Below are positions 8,505-17,514 of a stretch of 64,000 bases of DNA, piece by piece. The translations under genes and the position numbers were made by a program. Numbering within the stretch: the first letter of the stretch is position 1; every line of letters begins with the position of its first letter. This DNA is from CAZLPZ01 sp964561535 (lineage in GTDB: Bacteria > Pseudomonadota > Alphaproteobacteria > Micavibrionales > Micavibrionaceae). The stretch is from assembly GCA_964561535.1 (NCBI GenBank), contig CAZLPZ010000003.1, positions 1-64,000 of the forward strand. Reading direction: 5' to 3'. The notes under the pieces are model-generated. The model was not told the DNA's origin, ran no database searches, and saw only the letters and a program-made list of their open reading frames with translations.

Positions 8505-9319
8505 GCCGCCATATCAAAGGTTGTAGATATGGGGGGTATGGCTCTTTGGCCATTTCTTCGGATTTTATTTGCATACATATTGTGATCAGCTTCTTTTACG
8601 AGATCTGCGGCGATACGGCTGCTTGTCATTGTTCCATTTTGGATGAGTTGTTGTAGGTCCGAGAAATTTTTGCAGCCATATTCTGAAATAAAGGTTTCAT
8701 TTAGGCATGCTACTCCATAACTCATTCCATGACGATCACGGGGCTTGACGTCATAGGGTATGCCATTTGGATCCGTAATTGATGTTGCTGTTTTTCTTAT
8801 GTCTAGATCATGTTGAAGATCCAGAAAAATTTTTTCAATTTTTATTCGATTTCCAATACCAATATACGCAAATTCATCTCCTCCCAAACGTCCAAAAAGA
8901 TCTGAACGGCGGGGGTGGATAAGCCTTTTAAACATTGTGGCCATATCTTGAAGGGCAAGATCGCCTTGATCATGTCCCAATGTATCATTAATTTTTTTGA
9001 ACCCATCAAGGTCACAAAAAACGACCGATAAGGGATCGGCTAGGGGGTGCCGAATTGAAGATTCGATCATCCGAGTCAGGGCATTATTAAAGGCGTTTCG
9101 ATTGGGCAGGCCTGTTAAAGAGTCTGTGTAGGATTCTTGTTGCAAGTCGTAAATAGTGGGACTCCCCTTATAAACAGATGCAATATGTTCGGGCAGGGCG
9201 CCGATTTCTTTCATTACGCGTACCGCACGCGGGTATTTTCTCGCGACGGATGTAAAAATACGAGATAAGATTCCCTGAGTTACATCCGAAGTGTTTTCAT
9301 TGGAGGGTCGATTTGGCAT
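8501..9319 (-). CDS. Diguanylate cyclase (GGDEF protein)
   Basis: The 272-aa protein has a C-terminal GGDEF domain with an intact active site (RLGGDEFAYIG, about residue 145) and the substrate-site signature CDLDGFKKINDTLGHDQGD. The inhibitory I-site RxxD (RRSD) stands five residues before GGDEF, so product inhibition by c-di-GMP is expected. The first 80 residues are not a recognisable sensor and have no membrane segment, so the enzyme is probably cytoplasmic. I start at ATG 9319, which has GGAA seven bases upstream; ATG 9331 would add four residues. Its stop codon overlaps the stop of the giant surface gene by 3 nt (tail-to-tail), and there is no terminator between the two. It makes c-di-GMP from two GTP. 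Confidence 0.9.
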   Translation of the reverse strand: MPNRPSNENTSDVTQGILSRIFTSVARKYPRAVRVMKEIGALPEHIASVYKGSPTIYDLQQESYTDSLTGLPNRNAFNNALTRMIESSIRHPLADPLSVVFCDLDGFKKINDTLGHDQGDLALQDMATMFKRLIHPRRSDLFGRLGGDEFAYIGIGNRIKIEKIFLDLQHDLDIRKTATSITDPNGIPYDVKPRDRHGMSYGVACLNETFISEYGCKNFSDLQQLIQNGTMTSSRIAADLVKEADHNMYANKIRRNGQRAIPPISTTFDMAA

Positions 9320-9733
9320 GTTTAATTCCATTTAATGTATAAATTATGCGTTACTTTATCAATGTCTCTGGCCCTTGTCAATGGTTATGTATAATATATC
9401 CAAAAGAATATATTTAAATACAACCGGAGGGGATTAGACGGTTTCGCTTGACTTTTGCAAGTGGAATCAGGCATAACACGGTCCATGGTGTTTCTATTAT
9501 TATTCATAATTAATAATAACAAAGACAAAAATGATCGGGTTTTTGGATTTGTGCGGAAACGTTTGGGGTAAAATCAAAACTGTTCTGGATATATCCTGTA
9601 TTGACCGAACGATCTATATTAAAATCATAAGGGTGCGGCAAAGATTCGTTTTTTAGGTGTTAAAACCCATAAATACGATTTGATCAAGAATTCTCTGTGC
9701 CAATCCCCATCATAACGAAAGCGAGGCGTGTTC
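9320..9733. other. AT-rich divergent intergenic region
   Basis: This stretch separates the divergent diguanylate cyclase and DJ-1-like genes. I see no conserved RNA or open frame. One possible plus-strand promoter is TTGACT (9448-9453) with an 18-bp spacer and CATAAC (9472-9477). It would give a leader of about 250 nt for the gene at 9734, so another promoter nearer the gene is likely. Confidence 0.35.
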
Positions 9734-10339
9734 ATGTCATCATTGTTAAATCCTTCTTCAAAATCATCGTCGTCCAATGAATATCCTTTGCGGGGTGAAA
9801 GAATTGCTGTTTTGGTGGCAAACGGATTTAATGAGCATGAATTTTTACAGTCTTTACGCGCCTTACAGGCAACAGGGGCGACCTTGACGATTATTGCGCC
9901 TCTGGCCGGATTGGTTCAAGGGTGGAACGGCACGACATTTGGACATTCCCATGCGGTTGAAGTGTCCTTGTCGACGGCACTAGCTGCCGATTTTTCAATG
10001 TTATTGGTGCCGTCTGGCGTGCGGTCTGTGGAAAAATTAAAGTCTTATCCGCAGACAACGCGCTTTATAAAAAGCTTTATATCGTATGGCAACCCGGTGG
10101 CCTTTATGGGTGAAGCCGTGTCCTTGATGGTTCATGTGGGGATGGACGCCGATATGACAGGGTCGGATATTCAGGCCGATTTAAACGATGCTTCAATAAA
10201 AGGGGTTGATGAAGCGGTCACAATTTCGGGTCAAATTTTAACCGCACGCACGGACACGCCAGATATGTTGGCCCAAGCGTTGGCGGCGGTTGTCGCCCAT
10301 TTTAGTAATATTCCAGATAATCTGCGTTTGGCGGCCTAG
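9734..10339 (+). CDS. DJ-1/PfpI-fold protein lacking the nucleophile cysteine
   Basis: The 201-aa product has the DJ-1/PfpI (class I glutamine amidotransferase-like) fold: the first strand RIAVLVANGFNEHEF with the conserved Glu region, and a sheet/turn at about residue 130. In most family members the nucleophile elbow reads AICHG; here the matching position reads FMGEAV, so the cysteine is replaced. It resembles the C-terminal domain of large catalases, which is also non-catalytic, but stands alone. I start at ATG 9734 (MSSLL), following GAGG; a GTG two codons upstream is possible. The next gene is prfB, 22 bp downstream on the same strand. Function unknown; a binding or structural role is more likely than peptidase or glyoxalase activity. 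Confidence 0.7.
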   Translation: MSSLLNPSSKSSSSNEYPLRGERIAVLVANGFNEHEFLQSLRALQATGATLTIIAPLAGLVQGWNGTTFGHSHAVEVSLSTALAADFSMLLVPSGVRSVEKLKSYPQTTRFIKSFISYGNPVAFMGEAVSLMVHVGMDADMTGSDIQADLNDASIKGVDEAVTISGQILTARTDTPDMLAQALAAVVAHFSNIPDNLRLAA

Positions 10340-10361
10340 AGATTAACCACAGGAGTTTGTA

Positions 10362-11475
10362 ATGCGTGCGGAAACACAATCACTGGTGAATGCTATTCAG
10401 GCCGATCTTCAAATTTTACGGAGGTCACTTTGACTGGGATGTTGCGTGCGCCAAACTGGATGAATTAAACGCCCTATCAGAAGATCCGAAACTTTGGGAT
10501 ACACCGGCCCGCGCGCAAATTGTGATGCGGGACCGAAATCGGCTGGCGGTCAATATTGACGGCGTCCGCGCGATTGAAAAAATACTGATCGATTCGATTG
10601 ATATGTATGATTTGGCCGAGGCCGAAGGCGATCAGGCCATGATCGAAGATGTCCATAAAACATTGGTGGAATTGGCCAAAGATACCCAGAAAAAGCAATT
10701 GCAAGCCTTGTTGTCTGGGGAAGCAGATGGGAATGATGCGTACTTGGAGGTGAATGCTGGGGCGGGCGGCACGGAAGCGATGGATTGGACGCAAATGTTG
10801 CTGCGTATGTATCTGCGATGGGCCGAACGGCGCGGATTTAAAACGACTATTTTGGATCAAAGTGAAGGCGAGGAAGCGGGGCTGAAATCGGCAACCGTCA
10901 AGATTGAAGGCGAATCAGCCTATGGGTGGTTAAAGACTGAAAGTGGTGTGCATCGATTGGTGCGAATTTCCCCGTTTGATGCAAATGATCGTCGACACAC
11001 GAGTTTTTCATCGGTCCTGATTTCGCCTGTGGTCGATGATACAATTGATATTCAAATTGAAGATAAAGATTTGCGCGTTGATACTTATCGGGCGCAAGGG
11101 GCGGGGGGCCAGCACGTGAATAAAACCGACAGTGCCATTCGGTTAACGCATATGCCGTCAGGCGTTGTGGTTGCGTGCCAACAGGAACGTTCACAACATC
11201 AAAACCGGGCAACAGCGATGAGTATGCTGAAGGCCAAATTATATGAGTTGGAGCTACAGAAGCGGGAAGCCGAGATGAATGCTTTTATTGGCGAAAAATC
11301 AGAAATTGGATGGGGACATCAAATTAGGTCTTATGTCCTTCAACCCTATCAAATGATTAAAGATTTACGTACGGGCTTTGAAAACACGAATTCTCAGGCC
11401 GTCTTGGATGGCGATTTGGATGGCTTTCTGGAGGCGTCTCTTGCCGCCAAAGTGACCAGTAAACGAACCTCTTGA
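10362..11475 (+). CDS. prfB: Peptide chain release factor 2 (programmed +1 frameshift)
   Basis: RF2 recognises UGA and UAA stop codons and triggers peptide release. Translation starts at ATG 10362, with AGGAG seven bases before it, and meets an in-frame TGA at codon 24 (10431-10433). The context there is the classic RF2 autoregulatory slip site, so ribosomes shift +1 on CTT and continue in the frame that is open to 11475, giving about 370 aa. The shifted protein contains the RF2 anticodon-like tripeptide SPF (in RISPFDANDRRHT) and the catalytic GGQ (GAGGQHVNKTDSAIR). Both are intact. The frameshift makes expression rise when RF2 is scarce. Annotation that starts at 10390 misses the true N-terminus. 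Confidence 0.96.
10419..10434 (+). promoter_or_regulatory. RF2 programmed +1 frameshift signal
   Basis: An internal Shine-Dalgarno CGGAGG is followed after three bases by CTT TGA C. Spacing and slippery codon are the same as in E. coli prfB, and TGAC is a poor termination context. Confidence 0.95.
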
Positions 11476-11530
11476 AATATTCTCCTTTTGAACGATATTA
11501 TAGTCGTGTTGTGAACAGAAAGGAGCCATC

Positions 11531-11851
11531 ATGGGCGTATCGCACGTAACAGACGATAATTTTGAGGCCGAGGTTTTAAAATCGGATCTTCCCGTTATTG
11601 TTGATTTTTGGGCAGAATGGTGTGGACCGTGCAAGGCTTTTGCGCCGGTGATGGATGATGTATCGGGTGAAATGTCAGCTCGGTTCAAAATGGTTAAATT
11701 GAATGTCGATGATAGTCCTCATACCCCTGGGAAATTTAGCATTCGGGGCATTCCAACTTTGATTGCTTTTAAAGATGGTAAGGCGATTGCGACAAAAGTT
11801 GGGGCCATGAATAAGTCACAATTTACGGAATGGTTACAAACTGTTGCGTAA
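11531..11851 (+). CDS. trxA: Thioredoxin
   Basis: The 106-aa protein is full length for thioredoxin and has the active site WCGPC (in DFWAEWCGPCKAF, about residues 28-40), the cis-proline loop IRGIPTLI and the C-terminal helix. It reduces protein disulphides in the cytoplasm with electrons from thioredoxin reductase. Two features differ from E. coli: SPHTPGKFSIRG replaces the usual NPGTAPKYGIRG, and the mid-helix has KAFAPVMDD. It has a strong ribosome site (AAAGGAG) and stands 55 bp after prfB, with a terminator directly downstream, so it is either a readthrough gene of prfB or has its own promoter in that gap. Confidence 0.93.
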   Translation: MGVSHVTDDNFEAEVLKSDLPVIVDFWAEWCGPCKAFAPVMDDVSGEMSARFKMVKLNVDDSPHTPGKFSIRGIPTLIAFKDGKAIATKVGAMNKSQFTEWLQTVA

Positions 11852-11883
11852 ATACGGCGACGGGTCTCAATTTTAAGAATTTT

Positions 11884-11916
11884 AAAAAGCCCTTTCGATT
11901 CAGAAGGGCTTTTTTA
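11884..11916. terminator. Bidirectional terminator between trxA and the histidine kinase
   Basis: AAAAAGCCCTTTC and GAAGGGCTTTTTT form a stem with A/T tracts on both sides. It serves trxA on plus, and its right edge touches the stop of the converging kinase gene (11914), so it can serve both. Confidence 0.85.
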
Positions 11917-14466
11917 TTTTGATGTATTCAGCAATCGTGTGGCGGGAAAGGTAACGAATGCCGTTGTTCCAACGCCTTTTTGTGACAAAATATCAAACGT
12001 TCCCCCATGCAAGCGCATCAACGCATGAACAAGGGTAAGCCCAAGACCTGGCCCTGAAGATGTGCGATCAAATCGCCCGTTGGCGTGGCCAAATGGAGCC
12101 ATGATGCGGGTGATTTCGTCTGTATCAAGACCAATACCTGTATCGGTAATGGCTAGTCGTAATCCTGCTTCTTTATCTGATTCACTCTTGATTGTGATGT
12201 GACCGCCAATAGGGGTAAATTTAATAGCGTTTGATACTAGGTTTAATAAAATTTGTTTCACAGCCAATTCTTCAGCAAGTAAGAGTGGAAGGTTAGGCAT
12301 GATATCAACGTCAATCGATTGAGATGTTGCGAGAATTTTTGGACGGAGTAACTCAATAACGGTTTCAATAACAGATGCAATATGAACTTGATCTTCATTC
12401 AGTTGTCGTTCACCAGCCTCAATCCGGGAAACATCGAGAATCGTGTTGATCATTGAAAGTAAATTTCGGCCGCTGTCATGAATATCAATTGCATAGGCGA
12501 GATATTGTTCTTGCCCAATAGGGCCTAAAATTTGATCTTTTATAATTTCTGAAAAACCGATGATTGCGTTTAAGGGAGTACGTAACTCATGTGACATGTT
12601 CGCCAAAAATTCAGTTTTCGAACGATTAGCAAGTTCGGCATCATTTTTGGCAGCTTGTAAAGTATCAACTGCCTGTTTGCGTTCGGTGATATCATCAACA
12701 CTGCCTTCGATATACAATAGAGTATTTGAGGCGTCGCAGATGCGGCGCGCGGTTTCAAGTACCCAGAACAGAGTACCGTCTGCGCGCCGCCCTTGACGTT
12801 CGATATTTGTTACTGTTTCTTGGTTATGTAGCTTGCGGATCAAATCATTATAATCACGAATATTCGGATATAGGGTGTTTTGAGATGAATTTATTTTGTC
12901 GATCATTTCTTCGGCACTGTTGTATCCAAACATGCGGGCTAAGGATGGGTTTGCGGATATCAGCATACCGTCTGGTTTAATTTGATAAATGCCGCTGGGG
13001 GTGTTTTCCCAAAACGCGCGGTATTTTTCTTCAACTTCGAGCGCATTTTGTTTAGCGCGTAAACGTTCATCCATATCGGTAATAGTGCCAACAACGCGTG
13101 GGTCTTTGGGGTCATCTTGCCGGACCATTGTATATCGAATGGAAACTTGACGTGTACTGTCATCTGAATTTTTAAGTTTAGCGTTATAAGGGGTTGGTGC
13201 TGTTTTTTGAGTCAATAAATTTAAAAATTTTTCTGAATGATCGTTGTCGGATGTATCCAATAAGTGTGAAAAAAAGTTAGATCCAAGAGTTTGTTCGATG
13301 TTATAGCCTGTTAAAGTTGTCCAACAACTATTTAGAAAAAGAATCCGTCCGGTTTCATCAAGTTCAAAAATAACATCTGATACCGCGTTCATAATCGCAC
13401 GGCTTTCTTGTTCTGTTCGGCGTAGTGCAAGGTTTAGGCGTTCGCGTTCCGTGACTTGAGCATTCATCTCAAGGTTTTTTAAGGCGAGTGATCTATTGAC
13501 TTGTTTCATGACAGTCGATTGGCGCTGGTTCCCGTAGACATAGAGTGTGCCAAGTGCGGTTACTAAAATTCCAAATAAGAGCATGACATTCGGGATGCCA
13601 GACAAAATAATATTTTGGCGACTTTCCTTTAAAATAACTTTGATTTGAAGGCCGGGGGTTGTTTGGGGAATAGTAATGGTTTCAACCCCTGAGGAAGAGG
13701 ATTCAAGAGCTGGGCGGTCTGGATCTGTTGACAGGGTTAGAGGATAGGTTTCAAGAAAAGGGATATTTGAAGCAGCTCCAAATCTTAAATGCTCAATGTT
13801 TGAGACATTCCAGATATTGGTTAAATCAAATAGATCATTCAAAGGGATGATCGCTATCATCCAGCCAGGGCGGCCGTCAAAATGCGGAATATCATATACA
13901 AAGGCAATTGTTTGTGTTTTTAGGCGGTACCAGTTATTTTTATTTTTAGATATATTATCTGTTTTTATTGGAAAAAGAGGATCAAGGGGAATGATCCATT
14001 CTTTTTGTCCTGTTGTTTTATTTTCCGACATGTAGTTATGGATTATTTTTTTGAGAGGGGGGAGAATAGAAGTACTCGCTTGGATATCTCCATAAATAAC
14101 GTGCCCTGGAAATCCGATGTCATCTTGTTTCGGCCACCAATAGAGCATTTTAATTTTTGGAAAATTGCTTTGGTTTCTTTTTGTTTCAATATAGTGGGAT
14201 AGATTTAAAAAATTGGGATCCAATTTTAAAATATAAGAAAAAGGAGAAAGATTTTCATTAAATATGGTCAGTTGTTTGGTCAGATCTTGTTTGAGAATTT
14301 CATATTGCTGGTGTGCGTTAATCCGGGTGGCCTCGGATACAAATAGGTGCAGAAGCAAAAAAGCTGCAATGGATACAATTAATCCATTGATCAAAACAAA
14401 AATCATTGATCGATATGACCCACGCGGGATCGTTTGGCGTTGAGGTATGGATTGTGTAGAGGCCAT
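11914..14466 (-). CDS. Membrane PAS-sensor histidine kinase
   Basis: This 850-aa protein starts at ATG 14466 (MASTQ). Its order is: one membrane helix at about residues 20-42, a periplasmic sensor region of about 240 residues, a second helix (about 280-305), PAS (about 355-470), PAS/PAC (about 485-610), HisKA with SHELRTPLNAIIGF (phospho-accepting His near residue 625) and HATPase_c with NLVSNAIKF, DTGIGLD and GLGLTLVHALMRLHGG. All kinase boxes are intact. There is no receiver domain and no response regulator next to it, so it is an orphan kinase; the ligand of the periplasmic part is unknown. The GxGLGL box reads GPGLGL with a preceding SS. Confidence 0.92.
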   Translation of the reverse strand: MASTQSIPQRQTIPRGSYRSMIFVLINGLIVSIAAFLLLHLFVSEATRINAHQQYEILKQDLTKQLTIFNENLSPFSYILKLDPNFLNLSHYIETKRNQSNFPKIKMLYWWPKQDDIGFPGHVIYGDIQASTSILPPLKKIIHNYMSENKTTGQKEWIIPLDPLFPIKTDNISKNKNNWYRLKTQTIAFVYDIPHFDGRPGWMIAIIPLNDLFDLTNIWNVSNIEHLRFGAASNIPFLETYPLTLSTDPDRPALESSSSGVETITIPQTTPGLQIKVILKESRQNIILSGIPNVMLLFGILVTALGTLYVYGNQRQSTVMKQVNRSLALKNLEMNAQVTERERLNLALRRTEQESRAIMNAVSDVIFELDETGRILFLNSCWTTLTGYNIEQTLGSNFFSHLLDTSDNDHSEKFLNLLTQKTAPTPYNAKLKNSDDSTRQVSIRYTMVRQDDPKDPRVVGTITDMDERLRAKQNALEVEEKYRAFWENTPSGIYQIKPDGMLISANPSLARMFGYNSAEEMIDKINSSQNTLYPNIRDYNDLIRKLHNQETVTNIERQGRRADGTLFWVLETARRICDASNTLLYIEGSVDDITERKQAVDTLQAAKNDAELANRSKTEFLANMSHELRTPLNAIIGFSEIIKDQILGPIGQEQYLAYAIDIHDSGRNLLSMINTILDVSRIEAGERQLNEDQVHIASVIETVIELLRPKILATSQSIDVDIMPNLPLLLAEELAVKQILLNLVSNAIKFTPIGGHITIKSESDKEAGLRLAITDTGIGLDTDEITRIMAPFGHANGRFDRTSSGPGLGLTLVHALMRLHGGTFDILSQKGVGTTAFVTFPATRLLNTSK

Positions 14467-14642
14467 GGGCAAAAATGAGGTAACCTATAATGACTGATCC
14501 TTATATATAACTTTATTGTCGTTAAGGGTTGGCTAATAGACGATATTTATTTTATGTATAGATAAAGGGGGGTTGCATACCGGGAGGAATTCCCTATTCT
14601 ATTTTTTGTCCTTTTCCCTTCTCCTTCCTCTATTCAGAAATT

Positions 14643-15110
14643 ATGAAAAACAAAGATTTCCAATCTTTTTTTAAGATTCCTTTTAAAGAGGAACAAAAAG
14701 AAGGTTTTAATTTTTTTCCAGAAGTCGGCAGTGTTACAGGTGTGTCTGCTTTTATGGATTATCATCGTAAAAATCTTCAGACCTTGGCGATGGTTCAGCA
14801 AATGATATTGGATGGGATGCAAGTGATTACGCGGTCTTCTTGTCATATGATTTCTAATATTGTCGAATCTCAGGCAGATTTGGTACATACGGTATCACAT
14901 GCAAATCCGGGGGATGAAAATGCAGATGATCAAGTGCTAATTCTAAAAGACATCCTTAATAACGCCGCAACCCATTTTTATGAAATATCTGATATTGCGC
15001 ATCAATCTAGTCGTGGGACTGCGGATGTTGTGCGTGCGCGTCTGTCCGACAGTTTGACGGATCTACAAAAAATCGCTGTTCATCTTCGCCGTGGACGTCG
15101 CGTCCGGTGA
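14643..15110 (+). CDS. Phasin-like protein
   Basis: The 155-aa product is helical and amphipathic with the pattern of the phasin family: AFMDYHRKNLQTL, then a heptad-rich stretch with DGMQVITRSSCHMISNIVES. Phasins coat polyhydroxyalkanoate granules, but many alphaproteobacteria have several of them with unclear roles. The C-terminus is basic (RRGRRVR). No PHA synthase gene is nearby. It sits between the divergent kinase gene and the type I secretion genes, and the ribosome site is weak. The family call rests on pattern, not on a search. Confidence 0.6.
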   Translation: MKNKDFQSFFKIPFKEEQKEGFNFFPEVGSVTGVSAFMDYHRKNLQTLAMVQQMILDGMQVITRSSCHMISNIVESQADLVHTVSHANPGDENADDQVLILKDILNNAATHFYEISDIAHQSSRGTADVVRARLSDSLTDLQKIAVHLRRGRRVR

Positions 15111-15228
15111 GATGCCGTTGAGGGCCCATACGGTTAAAACATCGTTAAAGGATCAGGGCGTATGATGATTGTGGATAGGTTTTCAAGGGGTGCCTCATAA
15201 AACCTGCACAAAACGAAAAGAATTTTTT

Positions 15229-17514
15229 ATGGCTGATCTTTTTTCACCACCACCGGGCGTGTCTGCGACGCCCCCATCGCCCGCAGGGCGCTTTCCTTTG
15301 GAAGCGGACCGTGTGGCGATTAATATGCCCATGATCGAAACGTTGATTATGATTGCCGGACATTATGGGCGCCGAACATCGCGCGCAACATTGACGGCAG
15401 GCTTACCTATTCCGCCGACTGGAATTACACCGGATCTTTTTGTACGGGCCGCCGCACGTGCGGACTTGAATGCAAGTTTGGTTGAACGAGGTTTAGGGGC
15501 CATTGCGGTATCTCCAATCTTGCCTTGTTTACTGATGCTTGTGGGGGATCAAGCTTGTATTTTATGGGATATTGTTATCCCCAAAGGGAAGCGGCCACGT
15601 CGTAAAATAAGCGGCGAAGTTGTGATGCCGCCAGGGACAAAATTTGTGGTGCAGTTCCCAGAAACACCCGATGAACGACAATCTATGAATTTTGAAAATC
15701 TGAAATCAATTTATCAAGGATATGCCTATTTTGTCAGACCTATTGCGCGCATTGATGATCGTGCGGGGCCAGGATTAATTGATACCAAACGTAATTGGTT
15801 TTGGGAAAGTATTTTTGAGCACAGCGGTATTTATAAAGAAGTGATTGTGGCGGCTGTGTTAATTAATATATTTGCACTTGCATCGCCCTTATTTACAATG
15901 AATATCTATGATCGCGTTGTACCAAATGGGGCATTTGAAACGTTGTGGGTATTGTCTGCCGGTATGATTGCCATGTTGGTTTTCGATTTATTAATTAAAA
16001 CACTACGCGCGCAATTCTTGGATTATGCCGGGAAAAAAGCGGATATTAAAATTTCAGCTTTATTGCATGAGCAAATGCTGGGTATGACACTTGCGGCACG
16101 ACCTGCAAGTGCGGGTGTTCTTGCAAGTAATATGCGTGAATTTGAAAGTATTCGGGATTTTTTTACATCGGCTACATTGGCAACTGTTATTGATTTACCG
16201 TTTGTTTTTTTATTTATTGCCGTCATTGCCATGATTGCGGGGCCCCTTGCTATTGTGCCCCTTGCCGCTGTGCCGATTGTTTTGTTTATTTCCTGGGTCC
16301 TTCAGGTACCGATGGCCAAGATTACCAAATCAACGATGATGGAAAATGCATTAAAGAACGCCCAGCTTTTTGAAACAATTACCGGACTTGAAACGATTAA
16401 AACGCAAGCTGCTGAAGGGCATGTGCAGCGTAAATGGGAGGAATTGACTGAACGCGCAGCCAAAACATCGGCAAAATCGAAACGTGTATCGACCTTTGCA
16501 TTGAATTTTTCGTCTTTTGTACAACAAGTTGTGGGCGTTCTTGTTGTGATTGTCGGCGTGTATTTAATTGCTGTTGGCTATATGACTCAAGGAGCGTTGA
16601 TTGCGACGGTGATGTTGACGTCACGGGCGTTGTCACCTTTATCTCAATTTTCAAGTTTGCTCATTCGATATAATCAAACACAACAAGGTTTAAAACAGTT
16701 AAATGATTTGATGAAAAAACCGGTTGAGAGGCCAATGGGAAAGCATTTTGTATCGGTTCCGCGGGTGCAAGGTCGGGTTGAATTTAAGGAAGTTGTTTTT
16801 GCATATCCTAGCCAAACGATGCCTGCGTTAAATAATGTGTCGTTTATGGTTGAACCGGGAGAGCATTTGGGAATCATTGGAGCTGTGGGGTCTGGAAAAA
16901 CGACGTTGCAGCGATTGCTTTTAAATATGTACGAACCCACGTCGGGGTCGGTTCAGATTGATCATTCGGATGTGCGCCAAATTGATCCGGGTGATTTACG
17001 TCGCAATATCGGGTGCGTACAACAATCGCCACAGCTTTTCTATGGCTCTGTACGGGAAAATATTACGATGGGCCATGAAACGGCACCGGATCGTGCAGTT
17101 TTACGTGCCGCTGAATTATCGGGCGTTATGGATTTCTTACGTGATTCACAATTAGGTTTGGACACACAGGTTGGAGAGCGCGGCGAAGCCTTATCCGGAG
17201 GCCAACGTCAAGCCGTCGCGATTGCGCGATCATTATTATATGATCCACCGATTATGATTTTGGATGAACCAACGGCATCGATGGATCCTGCGTCTGAAAA
17301 TCGTTTGCGGGCTCATTTGGAAACGATTGTACGGGGTAAAACAATTTTATTGATTACGCATAAAGGGGGAATGTTATCTTTGGTTGATCGGATTATGTTG
17401 TTGGACCGAGGGAAAATGTTGGCTGTTGGGCCACGGGATGAAATGATTCGCCGCTTGCAATCGCGTGAATTTACACAAGGGACCGGACATCTACCCGGAC
17501 AAACTTCATCATGA
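15229..17514 (+). CDS. Type I secretion ABC transporter (LapB/LssB type)
   Basis: The 761-aa inner-membrane exporter has an N-terminal C39-peptidase-like domain (residues 1-150) without the catalytic cysteine, so it recognises but does not cut its substrate; then a six-helix ABC domain (about 200-480); then the ATPase with Walker A GAVGSGKTT (about 552), signature LSGGQRQ (about 655) and Walker B IMILDEPTA. This arrangement is that of exporters for RTX-like giant adhesins (LapB, LssB). I use ATG 15229; the frame is open to a TTG upstream, without a ribosome site. The next gene overlaps by 4 nt (ATGA), so the two are translationally coupled. No RTX substrate or TolC gene is in the window. Confidence 0.92.
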   Translation: MADLFSPPPGVSATPPSPAGRFPLEADRVAINMPMIETLIMIAGHYGRRTSRATLTAGLPIPPTGITPDLFVRAAARADLNASLVERGLGAIAVSPILPCLLMLVGDQACILWDIVIPKGKRPRRKISGEVVMPPGTKFVVQFPETPDERQSMNFENLKSIYQGYAYFVRPIARIDDRAGPGLIDTKRNWFWESIFEHSGIYKEVIVAAVLINIFALASPLFTMNIYDRVVPNGAFETLWVLSAGMIAMLVFDLLIKTLRAQFLDYAGKKADIKISALLHEQMLGMTLAARPASAGVLASNMREFESIRDFFTSATLATVIDLPFVFLFIAVIAMIAGPLAIVPLAAVPIVLFISWVLQVPMAKITKSTMMENALKNAQLFETITGLETIKTQAAEGHVQRKWEELTERAAKTSAKSKRVSTFALNFSSFVQQVVGVLVVIVGVYLIAVGYMTQGALIATVMLTSRALSPLSQFSSLLIRYNQTQQGLKQLNDLMKKPVERPMGKHFVSVPRVQGRVEFKEVVFAYPSQTMPALNNVSFMVEPGEHLGIIGAVGSGKTTLQRLLLNMYEPTSGSVQIDHSDVRQIDPGDLRRNIGCVQQSPQLFYGSVRENITMGHETAPDRAVLRAAELSGVMDFLRDSQLGLDTQVGERGEALSGGQRQAVAIARSLLYDPPIMILDEPTASMDPASENRLRAHLETIVRGKTILLITHKGGMLSLVDRIMLLDRGKMLAVGPRDEMIRRLQSREFTQGTGHLPGQTSS

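Noticed and set aside
10390..10433. prfB as a pseudogene because of an early TGA
   Set aside because: The TGA is the normal programmed frameshift site, with the slip codon and internal Shine-Dalgarno intact.
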